Of a DNA stretch of 41,919 nucleotides, positions 1-8,518 are shown piece by piece. Under the pieces are notes generated by a model. It made no database searches and was not told where the DNA came from. It saw nothing but the letters and a program-made list of their open reading frames with translations. Numbering within the stretch: the stretch's first letter is position 1; each line of letters starts with the position of its first letter. Origin of the DNA: an uncultured Chlorobiaceae bacterium (GTDB taxonomy: Bacteria > Bacteroidota > Chlorobiia > Chlorobiales > Chlorobiaceae); the NCBI GenBank assembly GCA_903824295.1, contig CAIJWE010000077.1, forward strand, positions 1 through 41,919. The letters run 5' to 3'. The translations under genes and the position numbers were made by a program.

Positions 1-124
1 CGATACACCCGGATCAGGAAATCTTGCCAAACGTATTCAGGAGCACTTTAAAGGCTTGAATGCTGAAGATATTGTTATTCCATCACGTCAGTTCCCCCGC
101 ACTCTTCCGCAAGTTGAGGATTGA
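1..124 (+). CDS. FitA/VapB-like antitoxin, C-terminal fragment (cut by window edge)
   Basis: An open frame enters from the left edge (codons begin at base 2) and ends at TGA 122-124. It encodes about 40 residues, beginning DTPGSGNLAKRIQEHF and ending FPRTLPQVED. The pattern of an amphipathic helix, then a hydrophobic strand, then a Pro/Arg-rich tail looks like the toxin-wrapping C-terminus of FitA-type ribbon-helix-helix antitoxins. The DNA-binding N-terminus lies outside the window. The stop overlaps the ATG of the PIN toxin, the usual translational coupling in such modules. The identification rests on this context and on a short tail, so the exact antitoxin family is inferred. Confidence 0.6.
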   Translation, partial: DTPGSGNLAKRIQEHFKGLNAEDIVIPSRQFPRTLPQVED

Positions 125-558
125 TGATGACCGCTTTTTTGATTGATACCAACGTCCTGTCGGAATTAATGCGTACGCAGCCAGAGAGCACAGTGATGAC
201 GTGGTTCGATAGACATGTTGATACCGAGTGTTTTACCTCTTCAATCACAAAAGCAGAAATATTTTTGGGTATCGCGCTACTTCCAGAGAGTATACGCCGA
301 ACTCGGCTGGAAAATGCAGCACAAAAAATGTTTTCTGAAAATTTTACTGAACGGCGCCTTCCTTTTGACAAACATGCAGCAATCGTTTATGCAGAACTCG
401 TTGCCCATCGAAAACGCATCGGAAAACCTGTTTGCACAGAAGATGCCCAAATAGCAGCTATCGCGGTAACCGAAAACCTGACACTTGTCACCCGAAACAT
501 TAAGGATTTTACAGAAATTGAAGGCCTGAAACTGATAAATCCCTGGGAAACAGCTTGA
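124..558 (+). CDS. PIN-domain toxin ribonuclease, VapC/FitB family
   Basis: A protein of about 144 residues with the PIN fold. Its first acidic residue is in FLIDTNVLSEL near the N-terminus, the second is in the TKAEIFLGI segment (the glutamate that usually helps bind Mg2+), and late acidic residues lie in TEDAQIAAIA and in NIKDF. PIN toxins are Mg2+-dependent RNases that cleave tRNA or other structured RNA until neutralised by their antitoxin. Two ATGs (124, 127) are possible; 124 overlaps the antitoxin stop as TGATG and is preferred. The spacing to IxxLGI and the ending in NPWE are typical of FitB/VapC members. The RNA target cannot be told from sequence. Confidence 0.85.
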   Translation: MMTAFLIDTNVLSELMRTQPESTVMTWFDRHVDTECFTSSITKAEIFLGIALLPESIRRTRLENAAQKMFSENFTERRLPFDKHAAIVYAELVAHRKRIGKPVCTEDAQIAAIAVTENLTLVTRNIKDFTEIEGLKLINPWETA

Positions 559-690
559 GGGAAAATCGTCGAACTGCATTGTCATTCAACAATCTCCATA
601 TATGGCAAAATTGGACACTCTCAGGCTATCTTGCTTGAGAGTCTGGCCAAGCGAGTAGCTAAATGCTGATTAAGATCACCATGGGAGCAC

Positions 691-717
691 AAAAAAAATG
701 CCGAGCTGGAGCTCGGC
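691..717 (-). terminator. Intrinsic terminator (or DGR-type hairpin) after the NACHT fusion gene
   Basis: A perfect 8-bp inverted repeat (GCCGAGCT, two-base loop, AGCTCGGC) spans 700-717. Read on the minus strand it is followed by eight Ts (698-691), the signature of a Rho-independent terminator. It lies 53 bases after the stop of the giant minus-strand gene. Outer GGGAGC (683-688) and GCTCCC (718-723) could extend the pairing. A GC-rich hairpin shortly after a variable region is also a known cis element of DGR target genes, so a double role is possible. Confidence 0.75.
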
Positions 718-770
718 GCTCCCAGATTCTCACAATTTTTCAGAGTTCCAGATATCAGAGGATCAGATGT

Positions 771-3700
771 TCAGGAAGAGGAAGAATGACTGGAACGAAT
801 CACTCGAAAACCAACATTGAGGTTGTCGACCCACGGAGCGTTGATGAGCCGGGAGGAGCAGCGCAGGGCATCAGCTTTACTGTTATAATACGCTCCGCGC
901 AATGAGCGAGCGTCTTTATCGTTATCATACCAATCATCCGTCCACTCCCATACATTGCCGGCCATATCGAAGAGCCCTTCCGGCGTGGCCCCTTCAGGAT
1001 AACGACCAACTGGTGTTGTGCTGCCTTCATTTGCATTATAATTGGCAAGTTTTGGCGTTGGCTCTCCCAGCTCTTTTGGCCAGGGGTAGGGACGCCCCTC
1101 CTCTCCTGCAGCCGCAAATTCCCACTCCATCTCGGTTGGCAAGCGATAAAGTAATGTGTCGCGACCTTCGCTCTCAAGCAGTGAGAGCCACAAACAATAG
1201 ACACGGGCAGCATACCAGGTTGCTATCATCGGCTGCTCATCCTTGTTAAATCGTTTGTCATCATCGTAGTAGGAAGCAAACTGTTTCGACAACTCTTTTT
1301 CTTGCTGAAACCAGACTATTAATCCACTTTTTTCTCCCCGCAACCAGTTAGAGAACCCTTCGATACTCTTTGCCAGTGCCCGCAGCTCTTTTGTAAAGGT
1401 TGCAAGTGGCAATATTTTGGCAATATCGCCCTCTTTTGAGTCGAGATAGCCAATAAAACGGCGGAAGAGGCGGTTGGTAACCGTGAATTTTGCCACGTAG
1501 AGGTCTGGCACTGTTTCACGCTTCTTCGTCAACGAGTAGTCGAAGCTTCCGGCCTTGATCAGGAGATACTCGGCACCAAGGGGATCGTTGAGAGTGACTG
1601 CTGCAAGAGGCCGCTCTTTGGAGAGTTTCGAGAGGTTGAACTCCTTTACCACTTCAAGAGCCTCTTTATGGGCATCCAGCTCGCCGATGGCGTTGAGGCA
1701 CTGCTGGAGGTAGCGCTGCCGGTTGAGGGTGGTCTCAGGCTCCATCAGCTTGCTCCGGAGCGCATCAAAAGAGATCTGCGGAGCCTCCTCAATGAGAGTG
1801 GTCAGCAAATCCTGCTGCTTCTGCGTCATCTCTTCACTAACTGGCGAGTTGAAGAGTTCACGCATAAAGGTGTCAAAGGTTGCTGCATCAGCCTGTCCAA
1901 TAAAAAAGCGTAGCGGCTCGTTCCACCAGTCGTTACCGAAATACCCGGCAAAAGTGGCCATGCGCTGCTCCCTGCCCCACTCTTTCTGGAGCTGCAGACC
2001 AGCCATGTACTCCCTGAACGATTTGTGGCGAAAGAGGTACTCCCTGTCGCGATACTCTACCAGCAGACCGGCGCGGTCAACAAGGTTCTTGCAGAACGCC
2101 TCTGCGCTGTAGCGCCGGGTCAGCGTTTTTAGTTGGAGCTGCATCTGCTGCTGCATCGCCTCCCGCTCCACTTCGTCGCGTTGTACCTCCTCCTGCATCC
2201 AGAGCGAGACTGGAGCAAGCACGCGCAGGGCATCTTCTGCCGGGAGGAGCGGCTCCAGCCCCTTTTGACGGTCACGGTAATCGAGGATGTAGTTCAGGGC
2301 GGCTTCATAGAGTTTCAACCGGCTGGCTGGCAGATAGTCGCGATCTTTCCAGAGCATGGCCATGATCTGAAGCAGCAGGGGCACTCTGGCCAATGCCTGC
2401 ACACCCCTGTTTTTCTCCTGGGCCAAAAAGGCGACAATATCCTTTGCTTTCCGATCGGCTTTCTCTTTCTGGCCCTTCTCCCACCGCTCCTGTGTTACGC
2501 TCCCAGGCTTCAACTCGCCAAGATATGCCGCCCGGAACCATTTTTCCAGAAACTCCTGCTGCTGCTCATGGGTAAAGTCCATGATGTCGGCCCGCGTGTG
2601 ACGGGAGGCAAGCTCAATCCCCTCTGCCTTCCTGTAACCTGTGGAACGGGAGGTGACCACCACCTGCGCTTTTTTGGAGCTGGCAACAATGCGGTCAATC
2701 CATAGGCACGCCTTGATGCGCTGTTTCGGGTCGCTGATTTCATCAAGACCGTCAAAGAGAAGGAGCGTTGGCCGCTGTTGCAGCCAGCGGGAGAGGTGCT
2801 TCTCTTCAATGTCAAGATTGTGCAGCGCCGACCACGCAATAAGGTTGCGGAAGAGCGGTGCGTAGTCTCCATTCTCCACGATGAGGTCACGAAGTGGCAG
2901 AAAAACCACGAGCAGCGGCTCAGTGAAGCCAAGCTTCTGCCTGTTGTCAAGAGCGGTGAGGGCATAATGCTTGAGTAGCGTGGTCTTGCCGGAACCGGGG
3001 TCGCCAATAATGAGCAGCAACCGTTGTTGCTCAAAAACAAGGCGCATCACCTCCTCCGGCTTGCGGATCTGCTCGTTGCGTTTCTGCTCCTGCACCTGTT
3101 CCTGCGCCGGGCACGCTTCGCCGCACTTGGGGTCGCTGTCGCAACGCCAGGTATCGGAGAGGCGAAGGGCCACAAAGGTGTCGGTCAGTCCTACCGGAAC
3201 ATTGTCGAGCGCATGGGTGCCAAGAAGGTTGCTGATATCAAGCTCCCTCCTGAGCGCCTCATGGTAGTCATGAATATGGTCACCGTCGAGGGTCTTGAGC
3301 GTCTGTGCCTCTCTGACGTCGGGGGTTAGCCGTTTCGGGAGTGGAAAGGTGGCGATATAGGAAGGCGACGGAAAGAGTGCGGTATCAAGCGCCCACACTT
3401 CACGCGGCTTGTCGTGGTAGCATATCGGGAAGATGGTCACCTGGCCGCACTGTGCGGTGGCGAACATGGCGCAGTTAGGCCACTCGCGTGTCTGGTATGA
3501 AGCCCCGGCACCAAGCTTGAGGTAGCCGCCATGCTGCGACACCATGCACTCGGTGTCGGTCTCGTGGTAGTGGCCGTGCAAGAGCAGGTCAACCGATGCG
3601 CCAAGAGTGGCCCGGATGTTTGCACGCTCAACCGAGCTCAGCCAGTCGAGCGGATAGTGCAGCAGGGCAATGGTCAGGTCGGCCGAGTGCTCCTGTAAGG

Positions 3701-5537
3701 CTATCGTCGCCTTATCGAGGCAACGGCGACCAAGCAGCAATTTGCCATGATCGTGGTCGTCGATACTGAAGAGCACACTGTTCAGCAAGAGCATGGCAAC
3801 CCTTACCTGCCTGACCTGCACTACCTCAACGGCGCTGCAGGTGGTGTCGGTCGAAAAGCTGCGGATAGCGGCAAAATAGCTGTTGTACCATGCGCCGTAG
3901 GCCTGAAGCTTCTGAAACTGGCTGCGCAAGGCCACTCCTGCAGGATCAAAAAACCTGTCGGAGCTTGCATCGCTGTCAAGGGTTCTTGGCAAAAATTCGT
4001 TCACCGTGCGGTCAACATCGTGGTTGCCGGGTACCACAAAGAGCCGCCTTTTGTCAAGCCCGGCAGCGGCAAGCAGGTCATCAAAAAAGAGGGTGGCCTG
4101 CCGGTACTCTTCTGTCTTGCCACTGTGGGCAATATCGCCGGTGACCACAATCAAATCCGGTACGCGCCCCTCTTCGCGGAATTGCTTCACCGATGCAACA
4201 AGCGCACGAAGAATTACCTCCTGATCATAGCGTCCCCGGTCACTGAGGTGCAAATCCGAAATATGCAGCCAGGTGACGGCCGTGTCGAGCTCACCCGTGA
4301 TTTTCAGTGCCTCCTGATATCCCTCTGTCGCTTTTGTCATCTCGTTCAGCATGGTCTGAATGGTTGAGAGCGTATTGAGCATCGCCGCAACCCTCGGCAG
4401 CCATCGCCGGGGATTGGCTTCCGCCAGTTCACGATAGATTACCAAAGCCTCCTCATGCTCCCGTTCGGCAGCAGCAAACGCTTCTCTCTTTACATGCAGC
4501 TCTGCAAGCTCACCCAGTGTTGCAGCAACTTCTGCCCTCCAGTTGCGGGGATTGGTTGCCGCAAGTTGACGAAAGAGCGCCAGAGCCTCCTCATACTCTC
4601 CTTCGGCTGCATGAAAGTCACGGATGGTCGAATGCACCTGTGCCAGGCTCTTCAACGTCTTTGCCACAGAAGAGCAATAGGCTGCCGGATTGGTGAGAGC
4701 CTGTTTACGATAACAGAGCAACGCCTTTTCAAGCAGCAGAGCTGCTTTTTGGCTCTCTCCAATTTCCATAAGAGCCTGGGCAACATCAGCAGAAATTGCA
4801 GGCTTTTCAAGATCAAAGTCATGGCTGTAGCGCTCCAGCAGCGCTTGCACTGCGTCCCTCTTTCCCGGCATCCGAAGATAGAGCCGCAACAGCTCAATGG
4901 CAACATCGTTGGCCCGAATTGCCGGTTCAGCCTGTTGCTGTTCAGCCTCATCAAGTTGATACTGCAACAACTGCAACCGTGCTTCCAAAGCACGCAGAAG
5001 CGGCTTGTCGAAGTCAGTTTCATACACCTTGTCGGAAATGTCGCCAGCGGCATAAGCCCCGTTCTCATTTCCATCCGTAAAATAGAGTGTGCTGCCTGAC
5101 CGCTGGCTGAAGAGGTCAAGCGCTTCCCAATTGAGCTTGCGCATGGCATCACTGCTCAGCCAGAAGAGCAGGGGAATACCAAAAGAGGAGAGCGCTTCGC
5201 GACCAAAATTAAGCTGTTCCAGAAAATGGGGATTATGGTAGAGCGCTGCATCGAGGCCGCACAGAATCAGGCCATCAGTATCAGGATAGTTTTGTAGCAG
5301 TCGGCGCAACTGCTCTACAGGGTAAAAGCCCTCTCCATCCCTCTCCCAGTCATGAATATGGAGCGTTTTGCCCTTGCCAAGCAGTGAAAAGCGAAGAATC
5401 GCGCTGCAAACATCCCTCACCACATCAGTATCGGCGACCGCAAACAGAAAGGCGCTCCTTGACGTGTAGAGAAAAAAGCGCTCGGCAGAGCGGAGGTTTT
5501 TGGCGTTCTCCCCTGCATCTGTAGTGATGTGGCTCAT
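771..5537 (-). CDS. Giant multidomain conflict protein: TPR, calcineurin-like phosphoesterase, NACHT ATPase, FGE/C-lectin C-terminus
   Basis: 1588 residues. Residues 1-200 form an uncharacterised alpha/beta domain; similar ones precede TPRs in other NTPase-linked proteins. TPR-like helices follow at about 250-415. A metallophosphoesterase spans about 421-710 with all metal motifs: D428/H430, GD 467-468, GNHD 504-507, H627 and GHYH 655-658. A NACHT/STAND ATPase has Walker A GDPGSGKT at 845-852 and Walker B LLLFDGLDE at 925-933, with helical repeats to about 1300. A formylglycine-generating-enzyme-like (C-lectin fold) domain covers about 1314-1582, with RLPTEMEWEFA, MAGNVWEWT and a final GFR. 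ATG 5537 overlaps the upstream ATPase stop (ATGA), so the two are translationally coupled. Family knowledge suggests STAND oligomerisation on sensing, with the phosphoesterase as a possible nuclease or nucleotidase effector and the FGE domain as sensor. The domains are clear; the overall role is inferred. Confidence 0.9.
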   Translation of the reverse strand: MSHITTDAGENAKNLRSAERFFLYTSRSAFLFAVADTDVVRDVCSAILRFSLLGKGKTLHIHDWERDGEGFYPVEQLRRLLQNYPDTDGLILCGLDAALYHNPHFLEQLNFGREALSSFGIPLLFWLSSDAMRKLNWEALDLFSQRSGSTLYFTDGNENGAYAAGDISDKVYETDFDKPLLRALEARLQLLQYQLDEAEQQQAEPAIRANDVAIELLRLYLRMPGKRDAVQALLERYSHDFDLEKPAISADVAQALMEIGESQKAALLLEKALLCYRKQALTNPAAYCSSVAKTLKSLAQVHSTIRDFHAAEGEYEEALALFRQLAATNPRNWRAEVAATLGELAELHVKREAFAAAEREHEEALVIYRELAEANPRRWLPRVAAMLNTLSTIQTMLNEMTKATEGYQEALKITGELDTAVTWLHISDLHLSDRGRYDQEVILRALVASVKQFREEGRVPDLIVVTGDIAHSGKTEEYRQATLFFDDLLAAAGLDKRRLFVVPGNHDVDRTVNEFLPRTLDSDASSDRFFDPAGVALRSQFQKLQAYGAWYNSYFAAIRSFSTDTTCSAVEVVQVRQVRVAMLLLNSVLFSIDDHDHGKLLLGRRCLDKATIALQEHSADLTIALLHYPLDWLSSVERANIRATLGASVDLLLHGHYHETDTECMVSQHGGYLKLGAGASYQTREWPNCAMFATAQCGQVTIFPICYHDKPREVWALDTALFPSPSYIATFPLPKRLTPDVREAQTLKTLDGDHIHDYHEALRRELDISNLLGTHALDNVPVGLTDTFVALRLSDTWRCDSDPKCGEACPAQEQVQEQKRNEQIRKPEEVMRLVFEQQRLLLIIGDPGSGKTTLLKHYALTALDNRQKLGFTEPLLVVFLPLRDLIVENGDYAPLFRNLIAWSALHNLDIEEKHLSRWLQQRPTLLLFDGLDEISDPKQRIKACLWIDRIVASSKKAQVVVTSRSTGYRKAEGIELASRHTRADIMDFTHEQQQEFLEKWFRAAYLGELKPGSVTQERWEKGQKEKADRKAKDIVAFLAQEKNRGVQALARVPLLLQIMAMLWKDRDYLPASRLKLYEAALNYILDYRDRQKGLEPLLPAEDALRVLAPVSLWMQEEVQRDEVEREAMQQQMQLQLKTLTRRYSAEAFCKNLVDRAGLLVEYRDREYLFRHKSFREYMAGLQLQKEWGREQRMATFAGYFGNDWWNEPLRFFIGQADAATFDTFMRELFNSPVSEEMTQKQQDLLTTLIEEAPQISFDALRSKLMEPETTLNRQRYLQQCLNAIGELDAHKEALEVVKEFNLSKLSKERPLAAVTLNDPLGAEYLLIKAGSFDYSLTKKRETVPDLYVAKFTVTNRLFRRFIGYLDSKEGDIAKILPLATFTKELRALAKSIEGFSNWLRGEKSGLIVWFQQEKELSKQFASYYDDDKRFNKDEQPMIATWYAARVYCLWLSLLESEGRDTLLYRLPTEMEWEFAAAGEEGRPYPWPKELGEPTPKLANYNANEGSTTPVGRYPEGATPEGLFDMAGNVWEWTDDWYDNDKDARSLRGAYYNSKADALRCSSRLINAPWVDNLNVGFRVIRSSHSSSS
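804..896 (-). other. Candidate DGR variable region at the 3' end of the giant gene
   Basis: The segment encodes residues 1548-1578, from GAYYNSKADALRC to NVGFR. The normal FGE pattern here is GGSW-Asn-rich-RSxxR-Asn-rich-P-Asn-rich-GFR. In this copy the scaffold residues (LRC, SxR, P, GFR) are kept, while the positions usually Asn are scattered to A, S, L, I, V, D, W. Reading SRLINAPWVDNLN, 8 of 13 codons end in C (tcc, ctc, atc, aac, gtc, gac, aac, ctc), as expected if AAC in a template was mutagenised to NNC. No template repeat or reverse transcriptase is in the window, so a trans-acting DGR elsewhere is required. Confidence 0.5.
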
Positions 5538-6919
5538 GGAATCAGCTCACGTTCCTGCAAGATGGTGCGAACCAGAGGATGCACATCGCACCACCCCTCA
5601 TCGTTATAGCCAAGAATACAGAGATTCTGCCGAAGGTCGAGCACTGTTGCGGTATTATTAACCTTTTTTGTCTTGCTCAAGGCAACCCCCACGAGGGTGT
5701 CATAATAGTCGCCAACTGAAACAAGTACCCGATTATCAACCCGTTTTTCCGCAATGGTGTTCTCGTATTCACGACGAAGCAAGAAAAAAGCTGTCCGATA
5801 ATCAGACTCAGTGAGTTTTGCCCGTTCGTTATCAAGCGCATTATTCACCGCACTACGAAGCATACTGAAGAGATCACGCAGGCAACCACCGCTGATATCA
5901 AGGAAGCGATAGATCAAATCAGGTGAGTCAAAACACTCTGCCGGTATCCTCCGCGTTATCAGACGATAGAGGGTCTCCCTTCCATCAGGGTAAAGCGACC
6001 CCTCTTTGTCATGCACCTTGACCATCGGCAGCTCAAAATGTTCACTGAAATTACCCTTAATGTTCACCGCGTTGGGATGATAACAGAGTGATATCGGAAT
6101 GGTAAAAATGACATTGGTCTGCAAACTATTAAGAATATGACTGTGGTTAAAGAAAAGCTCCTCAGCCTTTTCAACACTTAATTTGTCAAGATCTTCCATG
6201 ATGATGAGCAGCCCTTTTTTTCTGCACTGCTCAAGATTCCGCCTGATTTCACGAATCAGATCGTTGCAATGGCCGATAAAATCAGAGACTCGTGGTTCAA
6301 TATTGTCAATGATGGTTTTTCTTGTTGTAGAACTCGCCCTTCCAGCCAGCCGCATTTTGCCAAAAAAGCGGGCAAAGCCACGAATACCAAGGCTGGCTTC
6401 CCCTCCGGTTTCAAGTAAAGCCTCTCCGGTAAGGTCACTTATTGTTTGAAGCTCCTCAGTACGACTCCACTCACGAATGCTGGTAAACAACCGTGTATCA
6501 ATCTCGATACCATGATCAGCAACCGCATAAAAAAGCTTCTCCATGGTAATGACAAAGAGGTCGATATAGGTAAGATTTATAATATCAAGCTCATGGCGAA
6601 CGGAAAAATTAACGACAATGAAATCATGTTCAATTTCATACTGCAACTTGTTCAGTTCCGTACTTTTGCCACAGCCCTTGTAGCCGGAAAACAGTATTTG
6701 CAGCTCCCTGTCCGGAAGTTTACCATCGGGCAGTATGCCCTCCCTGTTATAACCAAGCAATCGTTTAAGCGTGCTGACTGGCTTGACACCACCTCTTCCT
6801 TGATAGGTATCGACATAACAGTCCAGATCCTTTTCCTGTAAAGGTTCGGGAGATAACTTGTCGTAAACTGAAAAGAGATCCGTCATAGTCAAAAATGTTT
6901 GTATCTGTTCCCTTTGCAT
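5534..6919 (-). CDS. P-loop ATPase partner of the NACHT fusion protein
   Basis: About 461 residues. Walker A is GYKGCGKST (near residue 80) and Walker B is LLIIMEDLDKLS. Between them lies a helical insert with a glycine-rich GGEASLGIRGFARFFG stretch. The late segment DISGGCLRDLFSMLRSA resembles the sensor/lid region of AAA/KAP/Orc-like STAND ATPases, and a winged-helix-like tail is possible (LCILGYNDEGWCDVHPLV). Start choice is open: ATG 6919 or ATG 6886, neither with a good ribosome site; an in-frame TTG lies at 6934. The gene overlaps the following 1588-residue gene by four bases. That coupling argues that the two products act together, probably as a nucleotide-gated sensor-effector pair. 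No named defence family could be assigned with certainty. Confidence 0.85.
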   Translation of the reverse strand: MQREQIQTFLTMTDLFSVYDKLSPEPLQEKDLDCYVDTYQGRGGVKPVSTLKRLLGYNREGILPDGKLPDRELQILFSGYKGCGKSTELNKLQYEIEHDFIVVNFSVRHELDIINLTYIDLFVITMEKLFYAVADHGIEIDTRLFTSIREWSRTEELQTISDLTGEALLETGGEASLGIRGFARFFGKMRLAGRASSTTRKTIIDNIEPRVSDFIGHCNDLIREIRRNLEQCRKKGLLIIMEDLDKLSVEKAEELFFNHSHILNSLQTNVIFTIPISLCYHPNAVNIKGNFSEHFELPMVKVHDKEGSLYPDGRETLYRLITRRIPAECFDSPDLIYRFLDISGGCLRDLFSMLRSAVNNALDNERAKLTESDYRTAFFLLRREYENTIAEKRVDNRVLVSVGDYYDTLVGVALSKTKKVNNTATVLDLRQNLCILGYNDEGWCDVHPLVRTILQERELIP

Positions 6920-7024
6920 CACATGCTGAGGCAACCCATACGTTCAAAGCACGCACACCAGTATAACGAAAATTGCTGTTCAGCCCAACTGCTCGGCGAA
7001 CCCACTGCGTATGGACAACGAGTT

Positions 7025-7438
7025 TCAATAATCAACCTTGCCTCTCGTTGCCTTTACCGCTCCCCGCTTCACCTTGCTCTCCAGACGCCGCTCCTGTGAG
7101 CCTTTGGTGGGTGCGGTGGCTTTGCGTTTTTTGACCGGAAGGGCTGCACGCTGAAGCAGCGCTTGCAGGCGCAACAGGGCATCCGACCGGTTCTTCTCCT
7201 GTGAACGGTATCGTTGCGCCTTGATGATGATGACGCCATCATTTGTCATGCGGTGATCCTTCAGAAGCAGCAGCTTTTCGCGAAAATCGTCAGGAATCGT
7301 CGATGCCCTGACGTCGAAACGCAAGTGAACGGCGGTTTCAACCTTGTTGACATTCTGCCCGCCAGCCCCCTGCGCCCGCATGGTCTGCATCTCGACTTCA
7401 TCGTCAGGAATGGCAATGCTTCTGGTAATCTGCAACAT
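7025..7438 (-). CDS. arfB: Peptidyl-tRNA hydrolase ArfB (YaeJ/ICT1-type ribosome rescue factor)
   Basis: 137 residues. The N-terminal release-factor domain has the GGQ loop in MRAQGAGGQNVNKVET, close to the family consensus. The Gln-containing loop hydrolyses peptidyl-tRNA on stalled ribosomes. The C-terminus is a Lys/Arg-rich tail (ALPVKKRKATAP onward) that in ArfB threads into the empty mRNA channel of non-stop ribosomes. Length matches ArfB and is far shorter than RF1/RF2, and there is no codon-recognition domain. It lies 25 bases after the HAD hydrolase and about 105 bases before the ATPase gene on the same strand, so it could be cotranscribed with either. Assignment is firm. Confidence 0.92.
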   Translation of the reverse strand: MLQITRSIAIPDDEVEMQTMRAQGAGGQNVNKVETAVHLRFDVRASTIPDDFREKLLLLKDHRMTNDGVIIIKAQRYRSQEKNRSDALLRLQALLQRAALPVKKRKATAPTKGSQERRLESKVKRGAVKATRGKVDY

Positions 7439-7463
7439 GGTCGGTACTTATTTTATCAAAGGG

Positions 7464-8045
7464 TCAAAGCGACGCAAGGGTATCATCCCAATTCTGAAAC
7501 AAGAGGCTCCTGATACCGGCTTTTGAGGCGGAGGCACAGTTTTCCGGCTTGTCGTCAATCAGGATAAACTCATCAGCCCCGCGCCCTGAGCTGTCGAGCA
7601 CATGCTCAAAGGCCTCAACACTGTTTTTCATTTTGCCATGCTCAAAGGAGAGATAGTATCGATCCACGCTCCGTAGTAACGGAAAATTGTTGAGCAGAAA
7701 GATAAAATGAAGCGGATCAGTATCGCTCATGACCCATACAGAATAATTTGCTTTGAGCTGCGTCACCGCTTCAAGGGCGCCTTGCTGTGGCCGAAAAATA
7801 TCCTGCCAAAGCTCCCTCAGCTCACGTCGCGAAATTTCTCGGCAATGCGGATCACCGGCAATCACTTCAAGATAGTCGAATGGCGACATAAGGCCGGTTT
7901 CAAGTTTATCCTTCAGCTCTCCGGAACAATATTTTCGGAAAATCTCCTGCACCCCTGAAACCGGATCCAACGCCACAGCCCGGCAGAAACGCAAAAAATC
8001 CACCGATACCACGACGTTGCCTATGTCGAGAAGAATAATGCTCAT
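7464..8045 (-). CDS. HAD-superfamily hydrolase (YihX/haloacid-dehalogenase type)
   Basis: 193 residues from ATG 8045, chosen because GGAG precedes it by 8 bases; in-frame sequence further upstream looks non-coding. Motif I is LLDIGNVVVSVD (nucleophile Asp near residue 7), motif II is VMSDTDPLH, and the late acidic motif is FILIDDKPENC. An alpha-helical cap lies between. The order matches HAD subfamily IA enzymes such as YihX-type sugar phosphatases. Substrate cannot be predicted. It is the first gene of a minus-strand run continuing into arfB. Confidence 0.85.
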   Translation of the reverse strand: MSIILLDIGNVVVSVDFLRFCRAVALDPVSGVQEIFRKYCSGELKDKLETGLMSPFDYLEVIAGDPHCREISRRELRELWQDIFRPQQGALEAVTQLKANYSVWVMSDTDPLHFIFLLNNFPLLRSVDRYYLSFEHGKMKNSVEAFEHVLDSSGRGADEFILIDDKPENCASASKAGIRSLLFQNWDDTLASL

Positions 8046-8190
8046 GGATACAACTCCGGTTACCGACAATACTTTGCACTTACCCGTTCCGGTGAATATA
8101 GCGAAACAACAAAAGGATACCCGCAAGAAGTGACTTTTTTGGGATGAGTTGTAAACAGAAAATCAGCTCCCGAGAGACTCAACAAGCGAT

Positions 8191-8210
8191 ATATCTCTTG
8201 ATAGATATCA
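8191..8210. promoter_or_regulatory. Palindromic operator candidate upstream of vapB
   Basis: The inverted repeat ATATCT-CTTGAT-AGATAT (8191-8208) overlaps a second imperfect dyad, TGATAGATATCA. It sits about 50 bases before the antitoxin ATG. VapB-type antitoxins usually bind such dyads and repress their own operon. Binding is inferred. Confidence 0.4.
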
Positions 8211-8257
8211 AAATAATATTTAGCTTCCTCAAAGCTTTTTATCAAGGAGATTCACCA

Positions 8258-8518
8258 ATGCCTGTTACCGCAAAGATTTTTATATCAGGGCGAAGTCAAG
8301 CCGTCCGATTACCGAAGGAGTTCCGTTTTGAAGGAAAAGAGGTCTTTATCCGTCGTGATGCAATTTCCGGAGATGTCATTCTGTCACACCATCCCGATTC
8401 ATGGACAGGGCTGTTTGAGCTTGATACAACAACCGAGGTACCTGCAGATTTTATGCATACTGACGATCGAACACAACCAGAACAGTTGCGAGATCCTTTT
8501 GACGGGTGGACAGAATGA
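8258..8518 (+). CDS. vapB: VapB-type antitoxin (SpoVT-AbrB fold)
   Basis: 86 residues. The N-terminus ([19 protein letters not shown]) is the swapped-hairpin AbrB/MazE DNA-binding motif. The acidic C-terminus (DPFDGWTE) is the usual toxin-binding tail. ATG 8258 is chosen over longer in-frame options because a clear AAGGAG lies 8 bases upstream. Its TGA overlaps the toxin ATG (ATGA). The protein should neutralise the PIN RNase and repress the operon, probably through the dyad at 8191-8210. Confidence 0.88.
   Translation: MPVTAKIFISGRSQAVRLPKEFRFEGKEVFIRRDAISGDVILSHHPDSWTGLFELDTTTEVPADFMHTDDRTQPEQLRDPFDGWTE

Noticed and set aside
614-645. Hairpin ACTCTCA...TGAGAGT after the first PIN toxin
   Set aside because: Only 7 bp with a 12-base loop and no T-tract; not convincing as a terminator.
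3747-4367. Long plus-strand open frame opposite the phosphoesterase part of the giant gene
   Set aside because: Mirror of a high-quality coding frame; its product has no domain and no ribosome site.
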